From Streptomyces violaceoruber (lineage in GTDB: Bacteria > Actinomycetota > Actinomycetes > Streptomycetales > Streptomycetaceae): DNA of 64,000 bases. The DNA is taken from positions 62,001 to 126,000 of the forward strand of contig JODI01000002.1 in NCBI GenBank assembly GCA_000720805.1, written 5' to 3'. This document shows positions 1-7,923 of the stretch, piece by piece; position 1 is the first letter of the stretch, and every line of letters begins with the position of its first letter. The position numbers and the translations under genes are program-made. Below the pieces are notes generated by a model. That model made no database searches. It was not told the origin of the DNA and was given only the letters and a program-made list of their open reading frames with translations.

Positions 1-250
1 CGACCGCGGAGAGCTGGGCGACCTCCTCGCGGCGCAGTCCCGGGGTACGGCGCCGACGGCCGCGCGGCAGGCCGACCTGCTCCGGGGTGATGTGCTCGCG
101 GCGGTGGCGCAGGAAGGCGGCGAGCTCGTGCCGCCGGATCTCCGACACGGCGGGCTCCTGCGCGGCTCCGGGCACACTCCCCCGGGCTCTGTCCGCCCCG
201 TCCGCCTCTGCCGCCTCTGCCCTGTCCGCCAGGTCTGCCATGGTGGTCAT
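1..250 (-). CDS. MmyB-like helix-turn-helix regulator, N-terminal part (cut by window edge)
   Basis: The reading frame is open from the ATG at 250 (a second in-frame ATG lies at 241) through the window edge, so only about 83 N-terminal residues are visible. After a variable start, the protein shows the hallmark of actinobacterial MmyB-type XRE regulators: HELAAFLRHRREHITPEQVG, then an arginine-rich stretch and TPGLRREEVAQLSAV, which is the first half of the helix-turn-helix. The missing C-terminal part would normally be a ligand-sensing PAS-like MmyB domain. The gene is divergent from the MFS exporter starting at 353, the usual layout for a local repressor and its target. Family assignment is firm; the ligand is unknown. 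Confidence 0.85.
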   Translation of the reverse strand, partial: MTTMADLADRAEAAEADGADRARGSVPGAAQEPAVSEIRRHELAAFLRHRREHITPEQVGLPRGRRRRTPGLRREEVAQLSAV

Positions 251-292
251 GCCCTCCAGCCTGCCGGTGCCCGGATCCTGTTTCCAGGTGGT

Positions 293-320
293 TCTTCTAC
301 CAGGATAAGAAGACTCTGGT
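293..320. promoter_or_regulatory. Inverted repeats in the divergent regulator/exporter gap
   Basis: The 102-bp gap between the two divergent starts holds TCTTCT (293-298) and AGAAGA (308-313) around a 9-bp spacer, interleaved with ACCAG (299-303) and CTGGT (316-320). The area is less GC-rich than its surroundings. Its position fits an operator for the MmyB-like regulator; binding is inferred only. Confidence 0.4.
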
Positions 321-352
321 ACCCGTCTCACAGTGGTCGCAGGCTGTGGACC

Positions 353-1780
353 GTGACCGAAACCATCACCTCGCACCAGGTCCGCTCCCCCGTGGCGCCA
401 CCCGCGCTCGGCGGACTCGGACTCTTCACCGTGCTGCTGGCCGCGGCACTGCCCCTCATCGACTTCTTCATCGTCAACGTCGCTCTGCCCACCATCGGCG
501 CGGACCTCTCGGCGAGCGAGTCCGTCCTGGAACTCGTGGTCTCCGGGTACGGCCTCGCGTACGCCGTCCTGCTCGTCCTGGGCGGCCGCCTCGGTGACCT
601 GTTCGGCCGGCGCCGGTTCTTCCTGGGCGGCATGGCCGCCTTCGGCCTGACCTCGCTGGCCTGCGGTCTCGCGCCCACCGCCTGGACCCTGGTGGCGGCC
701 CGGGTCGCGCAGGGCGCGGCGTCCGCCGCGATGCTGCCGCAGGTCCTCGCCACCATCCAGGCGGCGACCGCCGGTCCGCGCCGGGCGAAGGCGATGGGCC
801 TGTACGGCGCCACAGCCGGCCTGTCCATGGTGCTCGGCCAGATCCTCGGCGGCGTTCTGGTGGCCGCCGACATCGCCGGCACCGGCTGGCGCGCGGTGTT
901 CCTGGTGAACGTGCCGGTCGTCCTCGTCGGCCTGGTCCTCGCGGCCCGCGCGGTCCCGGAGACCCGGGCGCGGCGCCCCGAGCCGGTGGACGGCCCCGGC
1001 ACGGTCCTGCTGGCCGCCGCTCTGCTCACCCTGCTGGTCCCGCTGACCGAGGGCCGGGCGTCGGGCTGGCCGCTGTGGACGTGGCTGTCGCTGGCCGCCT
1101 TCCCCGGTGTGGCGGCGGCGTTCTACGCGGTGGAGCGCCGGGCGGACCGGCTGGGCCGTACGCCGCTGGTGCCGCCGAGTCTGTTCGCGCTGGTGTCGTT
1201 GCGGCGCGGGCTGGTGATGATCCTGCCGTTCTCCGTCGGGTTCAGCGGCTTCATGTTCGTGATCGCGGTGGCCCTGCAGGAGGGCGCCGGCCTCGGACCC
1301 GTGCAGGCGGGTCTGGCGCTGGCGCCGCTGGCGGTGACGTTCCTCGTCACCTCGGTCGCCGGACCACGGCTGATCACCCGGTACGGCACCCGGGTGGTGA
1401 CCGCGGGCGCCCTGCTCCAGGCGCTGGGCATAGCCCTGATCGCGCTGGCCGCGTGGCGTTCCTGGCCGGACCTCGGCCTGCTCGCACTGCTCCCGGGCGG
1501 CGCGGTCGCGGGGGTGGGTCAGGCGCTCCAGCTCCCGGTGATCTTCCGGATCGTGCTGTCCGAGGTGCCGTCCGCCCGGGCCGGCGTCGGCAGCGGCGTG
1601 ATGACCACCACCCAGCAGTCCGCGCTGGCCCTCGGCGTGGCCACCCTCGGCACCCTGTTCCTCTCCCTCGTCCCGGGCCTGGGCATGCGGGACGCCCTGA
1701 TCACCACGCTGCTCGTGCAGCTGGGGGCGATCGCCGTGACCGGTCTGCTGAGCCTGCGTCTGCCGAGGACGATCGACTGA
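353..1780 (+). CDS. MFS drug-resistance transporter (DHA2-like)
   Basis: Predicted proton-driven multidrug or metabolite exporter of 475 residues in the cytoplasmic membrane. After a short cytoplasmic start the first membrane helix carries LPLIDFFIVNVALPTIG, the D-x-x-(I/V)-V-N-V-A-L-P signature of DHA2-type exporters. The loop 2/3 motif GGRLGDLFGRRR follows, and many hydrophobic segments run to the C-terminus, consistent with the 12-14 helices of the family. I chose the GTG at 353 because it gives a normal N-terminus directly before helix 1; the frame stays open upstream to 92 but that part is not transporter-like. It is divergent from the MmyB-like regulator, which probably controls it. Substrate unknown. 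Confidence 0.85.
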   Translation: MTETITSHQVRSPVAPPALGGLGLFTVLLAAALPLIDFFIVNVALPTIGADLSASESVLELVVSGYGLAYAVLLVLGGRLGDLFGRRRFFLGGMAAFGLTSLACGLAPTAWTLVAARVAQGAASAAMLPQVLATIQAATAGPRRAKAMGLYGATAGLSMVLGQILGGVLVAADIAGTGWRAVFLVNVPVVLVGLVLAARAVPETRARRPEPVDGPGTVLLAAALLTLLVPLTEGRASGWPLWTWLSLAAFPGVAAAFYAVERRADRLGRTPLVPPSLFALVSLRRGLVMILPFSVGFSGFMFVIAVALQEGAGLGPVQAGLALAPLAVTFLVTSVAGPRLITRYGTRVVTAGALLQALGIALIALAAWRSWPDLGLLALLPGGAVAGVGQALQLPVIFRIVLSEVPSARAGVGSGVMTTTQQSALALGVATLGTLFLSLVPGLGMRDALITTLLVQLGAIAVTGLLSLRLPRTID

Positions 1781-1930
1781 GGCCCGGATGGAGCCGCCCT
1801 TCCCGCGGACCGGACGCCAGAGCACGGCTTGGCCAACTCGGTGTGAAGGATCCCCCGTTGATGTTGGTCTTGCTGCACACTCCTTGCTGCGTCGACCGAC
1901 TCACAGGTCGCGGGTCCCTGGAGGCACAGC

Positions 1931-2137
1931 ATGCTGGAGATCAACACGAGCAAGGTGAGCCGCTGGGACCAGCACGGACGCGAGCACGTCGTGCGGGTGC
2001 GGCGGTCGGGCATACAGCGCACGATCAGCTGTGACACGTGCGGCTGGCGCAAGGGAGCGCAGTTCCTGCCCTGGCTGAAGGCGGAGGAACATCTGGCGCA
2101 GGCCCATCAGGCGACGGTGGATCCGTCGGGGGCTTAG
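1931..2137 (+). CDS. Small conserved zinc-finger-like protein
   Basis: A 68-residue basic protein with a good ribosome site (GGAGG at 1920-1924, 6 bases before the ATG). It contains CDTCGW and, 20 residues after the second cysteine, HLAQAH. This gives a C-x2-C...H-x4-H arrangement that could bind one zinc ion like a classical CCHH finger. The rest is charged and contains no signal peptide or membrane segment, so it should be cytoplasmic. I recall close relatives of this size being conserved in Streptomyces without a known function. It stands alone between the MFS gene and the convergent TetR gene. DNA or RNA binding is possible but is inference. Confidence 0.7.
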   Translation: MLEINTSKVSRWDQHGREHVVRVRRSGIQRTISCDTCGWRKGAQFLPWLKAEEHLAQAHQATVDPSGA

Positions 2138-2141
2138 GGCC

Positions 2142-2771
2142 CTAGGTTCCGGCGGCACCGAGGCCGCCGTGTGCGGGCTGCTGGGCCGCCCGCAGCCCTC
2201 GGACCACCAGGTGCACCACGGCCTCGAACTCGCCCTGGATCTCCGGCAGTTCCCACTCCCGGGCGTGGCAGGGGTCGTGGAAGCGGTCGGTCGCGTGGAA
2301 GACGGCGGCGGCGGTGGTCGCCGGGTCGGCGCTCGTGAAGACGCCGGTGTCGACGCCCGCCCGGATGATCACGGCCAGCTGTCCGATCAGCTCACCGATG
2401 TGCTCGCCGACCGCCTCACCGGCCTCGCCGGCCAGAACCCGGTACGTGGCGAACAGCTCCGGATCACCGCCCGCCTTGCGGCGCTTGGCGGCGAACAGCG
2501 CGGCCAGCCAGTCCCGCAGCCGGGTCTCCGGGTCACCGTCCCCGGCGACGATCCCGGCCAGCACCTCGGTCGTGCGGTCCAGCCACCGCCTGGTCACCGC
2601 CTCCCGCAACACCGCCTTCGTCCGGAAGTGCCGGTACACACTGCCGTGGCTGACTCCGAGCGAGCGGGCCACGTCCACCACGGTCGCCTTCGCCGGGCCG
2701 TACCGGCGCAGCACCTCCTCGGTGGCCTCGAGGATGCGCTCGGCGGTCAGTGTCTCGGTGGTCGGTGCCAT
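2142..2771 (-). CDS. TetR family transcriptional regulator
   Basis: A 209-residue TetR-type repressor. Residues ~8-55 form the DNA-binding domain: TAERILEATEEVLRRYG, the recognition part ARSLGVSHGSVYRHF, and KAVLREAV. The C-terminal ligand domain resembles TetR_C types that follow short-chain or aldo/keto reductase operons. The gene is 26 bp downstream of the aldo/keto reductase gene in the same orientation, so both probably form one transcript. A perfect palindrome at 3815-3856 in front of that operon is the obvious candidate operator for autoregulation. The inducer is unknown. It converges with the small CCHH protein gene, which ends only 4 bases away. Confidence 0.88.
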   Translation of the reverse strand: MAPTTETLTAERILEATEEVLRRYGPAKATVVDVARSLGVSHGSVYRHFRTKAVLREAVTRRWLDRTTEVLAGIVAGDGDPETRLRDWLAALFAAKRRKAGGDPELFATYRVLAGEAGEAVGEHIGELIGQLAVIIRAGVDTGVFTSADPATTAAAVFHATDRFHDPCHAREWELPEIQGEFEAVVHLVVRGLRAAQQPAHGGLGAAGT

Positions 2772-2797
2772 GGGTCAGACGGTACCCGGAGCGGGAA

Positions 2798-3802
2798 TCA
2801 CCGCTCGACCTGCGACATCAGGGCCGCCGGGTAGCGCTCCCCGGCGGCGGCGTCCGCCGGCACCGCGTCCTCGATCGCCGCGAGGTCGGCCGGCTCCAGC
2901 GTGACGTCCAGCGCGCCGAGCGACTCCGCCAGCCGCTCCCGGGTGCGGGCGCCGACCAGCGGCACGATGTCCTCGCCGCGGGAGAGCACCCAGGCGATCG
3001 CGATCTGCGCGACCGAGACGCCCTTCTGCTCGGCGATCTTCCGCAGCGCCTCGACCAGGTTCAGGTTGTGCTGGAGGTTCTCGCCCTGGAAGCGCGGCGC
3101 GTGCGCCCGGAAGTCGTTGGCGGCGAGCTGCCGGTCGCGGGTGAAGTGCCCGGAGATCAGGCCCCGGGACAGGACGCCGTACGCCGTGACGGAGATGCCC
3201 AGTTCACGGGTGGTCGGCAGGATCTCGTCCTCGACACCGCGTGAGATGAGGGAGTACTCGATCTGCAGGTCGGAGACCGGGGCGGTGGCGGCGGCCCGGC
3301 GGATCGTCTCGGCGCCGACCTCGCTCAGCCCGACATGACGGACGTACCCCTTCTCGATGAGCTCGGCGATCGCGCCGACCGTCTCCTCGATCGGTACGGC
3401 GGGGTCGAGCCGGGCGATCCGGTAGACGTCGATGTGGTCGACGCCGAGGCGCTGGAGCGAGTACGCGGCGAAGTTCTTCACGGCGGCCGGGCGGCCGTCG
3501 TAGCCGGACCAGCCGCCGTCCGGGTCTCGCAACGCGCCGAACTTGACGCTGGTCAGGGCCTGTTCGCGGCGGGCGGCGGGCGCGGTGCGCAGTGCCTCGC
3601 CGATCAGCATCTCGTTGTGGCCCATGCCGTAGAAGTCGCCGGTGTCGAGCAGGGTCACGCCCGCCTCCAGGGCGGCGTGGATCGTGGCGATCGACTCTGC
3701 CCGGTCCGCGTCGCCGTACAGCGCGGACATGCCCATGCAGCCGAGACCGATCGCGGACACCTGGGGGCCGGTGCTTCCGAGGGTGCGTGTGCGCATCGTC
3801 AT
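2798..3802 (-). CDS. Aldo/keto reductase
   Basis: A 334-residue NADPH-dependent aldo/keto reductase of the (beta/alpha)8 barrel type, predicted cytosolic. The N-terminal strand with GLGCMGMS, then [16 protein letters not shown] (catalytic Asp and Tyr) and TSVKFG (catalytic Lys) are present. The fourth residue of the usual D-Y-K-H tetrad is not: the strand reads [10 protein letters not shown] where most relatives have an H before the R. This replacement by Ala suggests altered chemistry or a shift toward other carbonyl substrates. A cofactor-binding segment near the C-terminus ([14 protein letters not shown]) is normal. It is the first gene of a two-gene operon with the TetR regulator. Confidence 0.88.
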   Translation of the reverse strand: MTMRTRTLGSTGPQVSAIGLGCMGMSALYGDADRAESIATIHAALEAGVTLLDTGDFYGMGHNEMLIGEALRTAPAARREQALTSVKFGALRDPDGGWSGYDGRPAAVKNFAAYSLQRLGVDHIDVYRIARLDPAVPIEETVGAIAELIEKGYVRHVGLSEVGAETIRRAAATAPVSDLQIEYSLISRGVEDEILPTTRELGISVTAYGVLSRGLISGHFTRDRQLAANDFRAHAPRFQGENLQHNLNLVEALRKIAEQKGVSVAQIAIAWVLSRGEDIVPLVGARTRERLAESLGALDVTLEPADLAAIEDAVPADAAAGERYPAALMSQVER

Positions 3803-3814
3803 GGCACCACCCTG

Positions 3815-3856
3815 ACATGACAGCTGACAGATTTCAATATCTGTCAGCTGTCATGT
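3815..3856. promoter_or_regulatory. Perfect 18+18 bp palindrome, probable TetR operator
   Basis: ACATGACAGCTGACAGAT (3815-3832), a 6-bp spacer TTCAAT, then the exact reverse complement (3839-3856). Each arm is itself partly symmetric around CAGCTG. It begins 13 bp upstream of the aldo/keto reductase ATG, where a repressor would cover the promoter. The regulator is probably the TetR protein encoded downstream in the same operon. It could also fold as a hairpin behind the LysE-type gene, but there is no T-run. Confidence 0.75.
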
Positions 3857-3889
3857 GTCCGTCGCTGCTCTGTCGCTGGTCCGCCGTCG

Positions 3890-4498
3890 TCAGCCGCCGT
3901 AAGCCAGCCTCACCCCGAGTGCCACGAAGGACACCGCGAAAGTCCGCCGCAGCCACGCCATCACCCGGGGCCGTCCGGTCACGTGGTGGCGCACCGAGGC
4001 CGCGAGCAGCCCGTACCCGACGAAGACGACGAAGGTGACCAGCATGAAGACCCCGCCGAGCGCCGCCATCCGCAGCACCGAGTGCGGCTCGCCGGGGCTC
4101 ACGAACTGGGGCAGGAAGGCCAAGAAGAAGATCGTCACCTTGGGATTGAGGATGTTGATCAGCACGGCACGGGTGATCACCTGCCGGGCCGTGGCGGGCC
4201 CGGTGTCCCGGTCGATTTCCATCGCCCCCTTGTCCCGGACCATGGCCCACGCCATGTAGAGGAAATAGCCGACCCCGGCGTACTTGAGGACCTGGAACGC
4301 CACCTCGCTGGCGTGCAGCAGCGCGGCGAGGCCGGTGACCGTGGCCAGCACGTGCGGGACGATCGAGAGCGTGCAGCCGACGGCGGCGGTCACGCCGGCG
4401 CGCCGGCCGCGGGAGAGCCCGGTGGCGAGGGTGTAGACGACCCCGGTGCCGGGAGTGACACAGACGATGAGGGTGGTGAGGAGGAACGCGATACTCAT
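3890..4498 (-). CDS. LysE/RhtB family amino-acid exporter
   Basis: A 202-residue inner-membrane protein with about six hydrophobic helices. Family marks are the first helix ending in TPGTGVVY, the G-x-x-x-G-rich second helix, KYAGVGYFLYMAW, and the conserved INILNPKVTIFFLAFLPQF. LysE/RhtB proteins export amino acids such as lysine, homoserine or threonine by proton exchange; the substrate cannot be read from the sequence. I chose the ATG at 4498 over a GTG at 4516 because AGGGTGGA lies just ahead of it. It follows glyS in the same orientation but a strong hairpin (4522-4563) separates them, so it is probably transcribed on its own. Confidence 0.85.
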   Translation of the reverse strand: MSIAFLLTTLIVCVTPGTGVVYTLATGLSRGRRAGVTAAVGCTLSIVPHVLATVTGLAALLHASEVAFQVLKYAGVGYFLYMAWAMVRDKGAMEIDRDTGPATARQVITRAVLINILNPKVTIFFLAFLPQFVSPGEPHSVLRMAALGGVFMLVTFVVFVGYGLLAASVRHHVTGRPRVMAWLRRTFAVSFVALGVRLAYGG

Positions 4499-4521
4499 GC
4501 GGTCCACCCTGGTCACGCGAC

Positions 4522-4563
4522 GGCCCTCGATACAGGTCCACAGAGGGACCCGTGTCGAGGGCC
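4522..4563 (-). terminator. Long hairpin downstream of glyS
   Basis: GGCCCTCGA (4522-4530) pairs with TCGAGGGCC (4555-4563), and inside it GGTCC (4535-4539) pairs with GGACC (4546-4550). Only two mismatches interrupt an 18-bp stem. It lies between the glyS stop and the LysE start, without a T-run, which is common for Streptomyces terminators. Confidence 0.7.
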
Positions 4564-4600
4564 AATGAGCGCGCGAGGAGCGTTGAAGAGGGAGGGGGTC

Positions 4601-5983
4601 CTAGCAGCCGATCAGACGCGCGGCCAGGTACCCCTCGATCTGGTCCAGCGACACCCGCTCCTGCTTCATGGAGTCCCGCTCGCGGACGGTCACCGCGTTG
4701 TCGTCCAGCGTGTCGAAGTCGACCGTCACGCAGTACGGCGTACCGATCTCGTCCTGGCGGCGGTAGCGGCGGCCGATGGCGCCGGCGTCGTCGAAGTCGA
4801 TGTTCCAGTTCTGACGCAGCGCCTGGGCCAGACCCTTGGCCTTCGGGGACAGCTCGGGGTTGCGGGACAGCGGCAGCACCGCGACCTTCACCGGCGCCAG
4901 CCGCGGGTCGAGCCGCAGCACCGTGCGCTTCTCCAGCTTGCCCTTGGCGTTGGGCGCCTCGTCCTCGAGGTACGCGTCGAGCAGGAAGGCGAGCATCGCG
5001 CGCCCGACACCGGCCGCCGGCTCGATGACGTACGGCGTCCAGCGCTCGCCGGCCTCCTGGTCGAAGTAGGAGAGGTCCTGGCCGGAGGCCTTGGAGTGGG
5101 CGCCGAGGTCGTAGTCGGTGCGGTTGGCGACACCCTCGAGCTCGCCCCACTCGCTGCCGCCGAACTGGAAGCGGTACTCGATGTCGGCGGTGCGCTTGGA
5201 GTAGTGGGAGAGCTTCTCCTTCGGGTGCTCGAACCAGCGCATGTTCTCCTCACGCAGGCCGAGGCCGGTGTACCAGTTCCAGCGCTGCTCCATCCAGTAC
5301 TCCTGCCACTTCTCGTCCTCGCCCGGCTTGACGAAGAACTCCATCTCCATCTGCTCGAACTCGCGGGTGCGGAAGATGAAGTTGCCGGGCGTGATCTCGT
5401 TGCGGAAGGACTTGCCCATCTGCGCGATGCCGAACGGCGGCTTGCGGCGCGAAGTGGTCTGCACCTGGGCGAAGTTGGTGAAGATGCCCTGGGCGGTCTC
5501 GGGGCGCAGGTAGGCGATGGAGCCGGTGTCCTGGGTGGGGCCGAGGTGGGTGGCCAGCAGACCCGAGAACTGCTTGGGCTCGGTGAACTGGCCCTTGTTG
5601 CCGCAGTTGGGGCAGTTCACATCCGCCAGGCCGTTCTCCGGAGCGTGGCCCTTCTTGGCCTCGTACGCCTCCTCCAGGTGGTCCGCGCGGAACCGCTTGT
5701 GACAGGAGGTGCACTCGGTGAGCGGGTCCGAGAAGGTGGCGACGTGGCCGGAGGCGACCCAGACCTCGGGGGCCAGGATCACGGACGAGTCGATACCGAC
5801 CACGTCCTCGCGCGACGTCACCATGTAGCGCCACCACTGGCGCTTGAGGTTCTCCTTGAGCTCGACACCGAGCGGCCCGTAGTCCCAGGCGGCCTTGGTG
5901 CCGCCGTAGATCTCACTGCTGGGGAATACGAAGCCACGGCGCTTGCTCAGGCTGACGATGGTGTCGATCTTGTCGGCGGCCAC
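4601..5983 (-). CDS. glyS: Glycyl-tRNA synthetase, alpha2 type
   Basis: Class II aminoacyl-tRNA synthetase of 460 residues that charges tRNA-Gly with glycine using ATP. It is the single-chain homodimeric (alpha2) form used by actinobacteria rather than the alpha2beta2 form of E. coli. Residues 91-94 (CTSC) and 124-127 (CPNC) form the zinc-binding insertion of this family. Motif 2 is [19 protein letters not shown], with the Arg that binds ATP. Motif 3 is [14 protein letters not shown]. The C-terminal 120 residues form the anticodon-binding domain. Length is normal for the family. It is divergent from the zinc-uptake operon; no T-box or special leader was seen in the 195-bp gap. Confidence 0.97.
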   Translation of the reverse strand: MAADKIDTIVSLSKRRGFVFPSSEIYGGTKAAWDYGPLGVELKENLKRQWWRYMVTSREDVVGIDSSVILAPEVWVASGHVATFSDPLTECTSCHKRFRADHLEEAYEAKKGHAPENGLADVNCPNCGNKGQFTEPKQFSGLLATHLGPTQDTGSIAYLRPETAQGIFTNFAQVQTTSRRKPPFGIAQMGKSFRNEITPGNFIFRTREFEQMEMEFFVKPGEDEKWQEYWMEQRWNWYTGLGLREENMRWFEHPKEKLSHYSKRTADIEYRFQFGGSEWGELEGVANRTDYDLGAHSKASGQDLSYFDQEAGERWTPYVIEPAAGVGRAMLAFLLDAYLEDEAPNAKGKLEKRTVLRLDPRLAPVKVAVLPLSRNPELSPKAKGLAQALRQNWNIDFDDAGAIGRRYRRQDEIGTPYCVTVDFDTLDDNAVTVRERDSMKQERVSLDQIEGYLAARLIGC

Positions 5984-6141
5984 GGTGCTCTCTTCATTAC
6001 GACGACGGGCGACGAAGCGAGTTGCTTCAGAGCGAATGCCTCAGGTTACCGGCGGGGACTGCCCCTCAATCAAATCGGATGGCCTTCGAGCGCACCCCGG
6101 CTCCTCACCGGGCCCTTACCCAACCCGCACCCGGGAGCTTG

Positions 6142-6179
6142 TTGACAACGGTTTCCATGTTTGATGAAAATGACTGTCA
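6142..6179 (+). promoter_or_regulatory. znuA promoter with overlapping Zur-type box
   Basis: A consensus -35 TTGACA (6142-6147) is followed after 18 bp by GAAAAT (6166-6171) as a probable -10. Seven bases later comes the ATG at 6179, so the transcript may start at or near the A of the start codon (leaderless). TGAAAATGACTGTCA (6165-6179) differs at two positions from the 15-bp palindromic Zur box TGAAAATGATTTTCA as I recall it from Streptomyces. It covers the -10 and the transcription start, the right place for repression by zinc-loaded Zur. Confidence 0.75.
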
Positions 6180-7138
6180 TGAACGTACGACGTCGCCTCA
6201 TATCCACGGCCGCCGTGACCGCCGTCACCGCCCTCGGCCTCGCCACCCTCTCCGCCTGCTCCACCGAGAGCGCCGCGGCCGGCAACACGGACAAGTTCGA
6301 CGTCGTCGCGTCGTTCTACCCCCTGCAGTTCCTCGCCCAGCGGATCGGCGGGGACCATGTGAACGTCACCAGCCTGACCAAGCCCGGTCAGGAGCCGCAC
6401 GACCTGGAGATCAGCGCCCGGCAGACCGCGCAGCTCCAGGAGTCCGACGCGGTGCTCTACCTCAAGAACCTCCAGCCCGCCGTCGACGACGCGGTGTCCC
6501 AGTCCGAGGTCAAGACCAAGATCGACGCCGCCTCCCTCACCTCGCTGGAGAAGCACGGCAACGAGGTCGGCGGCCACGCGGCCGAGCACGACGACCACAA
6601 GGACGAGGAGCTGGCCGGCCTCGACCCCCACATCTGGCTCGACCCGGTGCGCTACGCCCAGGTCGCCGAGGGCGTCGGCAAAGCCTTCGAGAAGGCCGAC
6701 CCGGACAACGCGTCCGACTACAAGAAGAACACCGCCGCCCTGGTCAAGAAGTTGGATGCCCTGAACACCCGGTTCAAGGCCGGCCTCGCGAACACGAAGA
6801 CCAAGGTCTTCATCACCACGCACGCCGCCTTCGGCTACCTCGCCGAGCGCTACGGCCTCACCGAGGAGGCCATCAACGGCCTCGACCCCGAGTCGGAGCC
6901 CAGCGCCGACCGCGTCAAGGACCTTGAGAAGATGGCGAAGGCCGACGGCGTCACGACCGTGTTCTACGAGACGCTCGTCAGCGACAAGACCGCGAAGACC
7001 ATCGCCTCGGACTCGAGCCTCAAGACCGACGTCCTCGACCCGATCGAGGGCATCACCTCCAAGTCCGAGGGCGACGACTACTTCCAGGTCATGGAGTCCA
7101 ACCTCAAGGCGCTGCAGACCGCTCTCGGCGCCAAGTGA
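6179..7138 (+). CDS. znuA: Zinc ABC transporter substrate-binding lipoprotein
   Basis: Extracytoplasmic zinc-binding receptor of cluster A-I (ZnuA/AdcA type), 319 residues. The N-terminus has a twin-arginine-like basic stretch (VRRRL), a hydrophobic core and the lipobox LSAC, so it is a membrane-tethered lipoprotein. Likely metal ligands are the His in QEPHDLE, the His in GLDPHIWLDP, the His in ITTHAAFGY and the late Glu/Asp. A short His/Asp-rich loop (HAAEHDDHKDEE) lies between domains, as is typical for zinc rather than manganese receptors. The ATG at 6179 is preferred over four upstream in-frame codons because those lie inside the promoter/Zur box. First gene of znuACB. Confidence 0.93.
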   Translation: MNVRRRLISTAAVTAVTALGLATLSACSTESAAAGNTDKFDVVASFYPLQFLAQRIGGDHVNVTSLTKPGQEPHDLEISARQTAQLQESDAVLYLKNLQPAVDDAVSQSEVKTKIDAASLTSLEKHGNEVGGHAAEHDDHKDEELAGLDPHIWLDPVRYAQVAEGVGKAFEKADPDNASDYKKNTAALVKKLDALNTRFKAGLANTKTKVFITTHAAFGYLAERYGLTEEAINGLDPESEPSADRVKDLEKMAKADGVTTVFYETLVSDKTAKTIASDSSLKTDVLDPIEGITSKSEGDDYFQVMESNLKALQTALGAK

Positions 7139-7155
7139 TCCCTACGGAGGACCTC

Positions 7156-7923
7156 GTGAGCGAGCCCGTCATCTCCCTGCGCGGCGTCCGTGCCGAGCTG
7201 GGCTCGCGGCCCGTCCTGCGCGGCATCGACCTCACCGTGGACCGCGGTGAGGTCGTCGCGCTGCTCGGCGCCAACGGCTCCGGCAAGTCGACCGCGATCC
7301 GCGCGATCATCGGCCAGGTACCGGTCGGCGCGGGCGAGATCAAGCTGTTCGGTGCCCCGCGGCACGGCTTCCGCGACTGGGCGCGCGTCGGGTACGTACC
7401 GCAGCGCACCACGGCCGCGGGCGGCGTGCCCGCGACGGTCACCGAGATCGTCTCCTCCGGCCGGCTGTCCCGCGCCCGCTTCGGCGTGCTGCGCAAGGCC
7501 GACCACGCGGCCGTCCGCCGCGCCCTGGAGCTGGTCGGGATGGCCGACCGCGCCAAAGACTCCGTCAACGCCCTGTCCGGCGGCCAGCACCAGCGGGTGC
7601 TGATCGCCCGCGCCCTCGCCGCCGAACCCGAACTCCTGATCATGGACGAGCCGATGGCGGGCGTGGACCTGGCCAGCCAGGAGATCCTGGCGCAGACACT
7701 GAGGGACCAGGTGGCGTCCGGGACGACCGTCCTGCTCGTCCTGCACGAACTGGGCCCGCTGGAGCCCCTGATCGACCGGGCGGTCGTCCTGCGCGACGGC
7801 TGCGTGACCCACGACGGCCCGCCCCCGCAGGCCCTCGGCCAGCACGCGCTGCCCGGCCACGACCACGTCCACCCGCACGCTCCGGCGGGCGCCGAACCGA
7901 TCCGTACGGGACTGCTGAGCTGA
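7156..7923 (+). CDS. znuC: Zinc ABC transporter ATP-binding protein
   Basis: ATPase subunit of the zinc importer, 255 residues. Walker A is GANGSGKST, the signature is LSGGQHQR, Walker B is LLIMDEP, and the switch His is in VLHEL. The C-terminal tail carries a His cluster (HDHVHPH), often seen in zinc transporter ATPases and perhaps metal-sensing. The GTG at 7156 is chosen because GGAGG stands 5 bases ahead; a GTG at 7135 overlapping the znuA stop is in frame but has no ribosome site. It is 17 bp behind znuA and overlaps znuB by one base. Confidence 0.93.
   Translation: MSEPVISLRGVRAELGSRPVLRGIDLTVDRGEVVALLGANGSGKSTAIRAIIGQVPVGAGEIKLFGAPRHGFRDWARVGYVPQRTTAAGGVPATVTEIVSSGRLSRARFGVLRKADHAAVRRALELVGMADRAKDSVNALSGGQHQRVLIARALAAEPELLIMDEPMAGVDLASQEILAQTLRDQVASGTTVLLVLHELGPLEPLIDRAVVLRDGCVTHDGPPPQALGQHALPGHDHVHPHAPAGAEPIRTGLLS

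Noticed and set aside
3834..5150. Long open frame across the LysE gene and the glyS end on the same strand
   Set aside because: It is out of phase with both real genes and gives Arg/Gly/Pro-rich sequence without family motifs; high GC keeps such frames open.
5996..6141. T-box or riboswitch upstream of glyS
   Set aside because: No T-box sequence or specifier stem was recognised in the short divergent gap.
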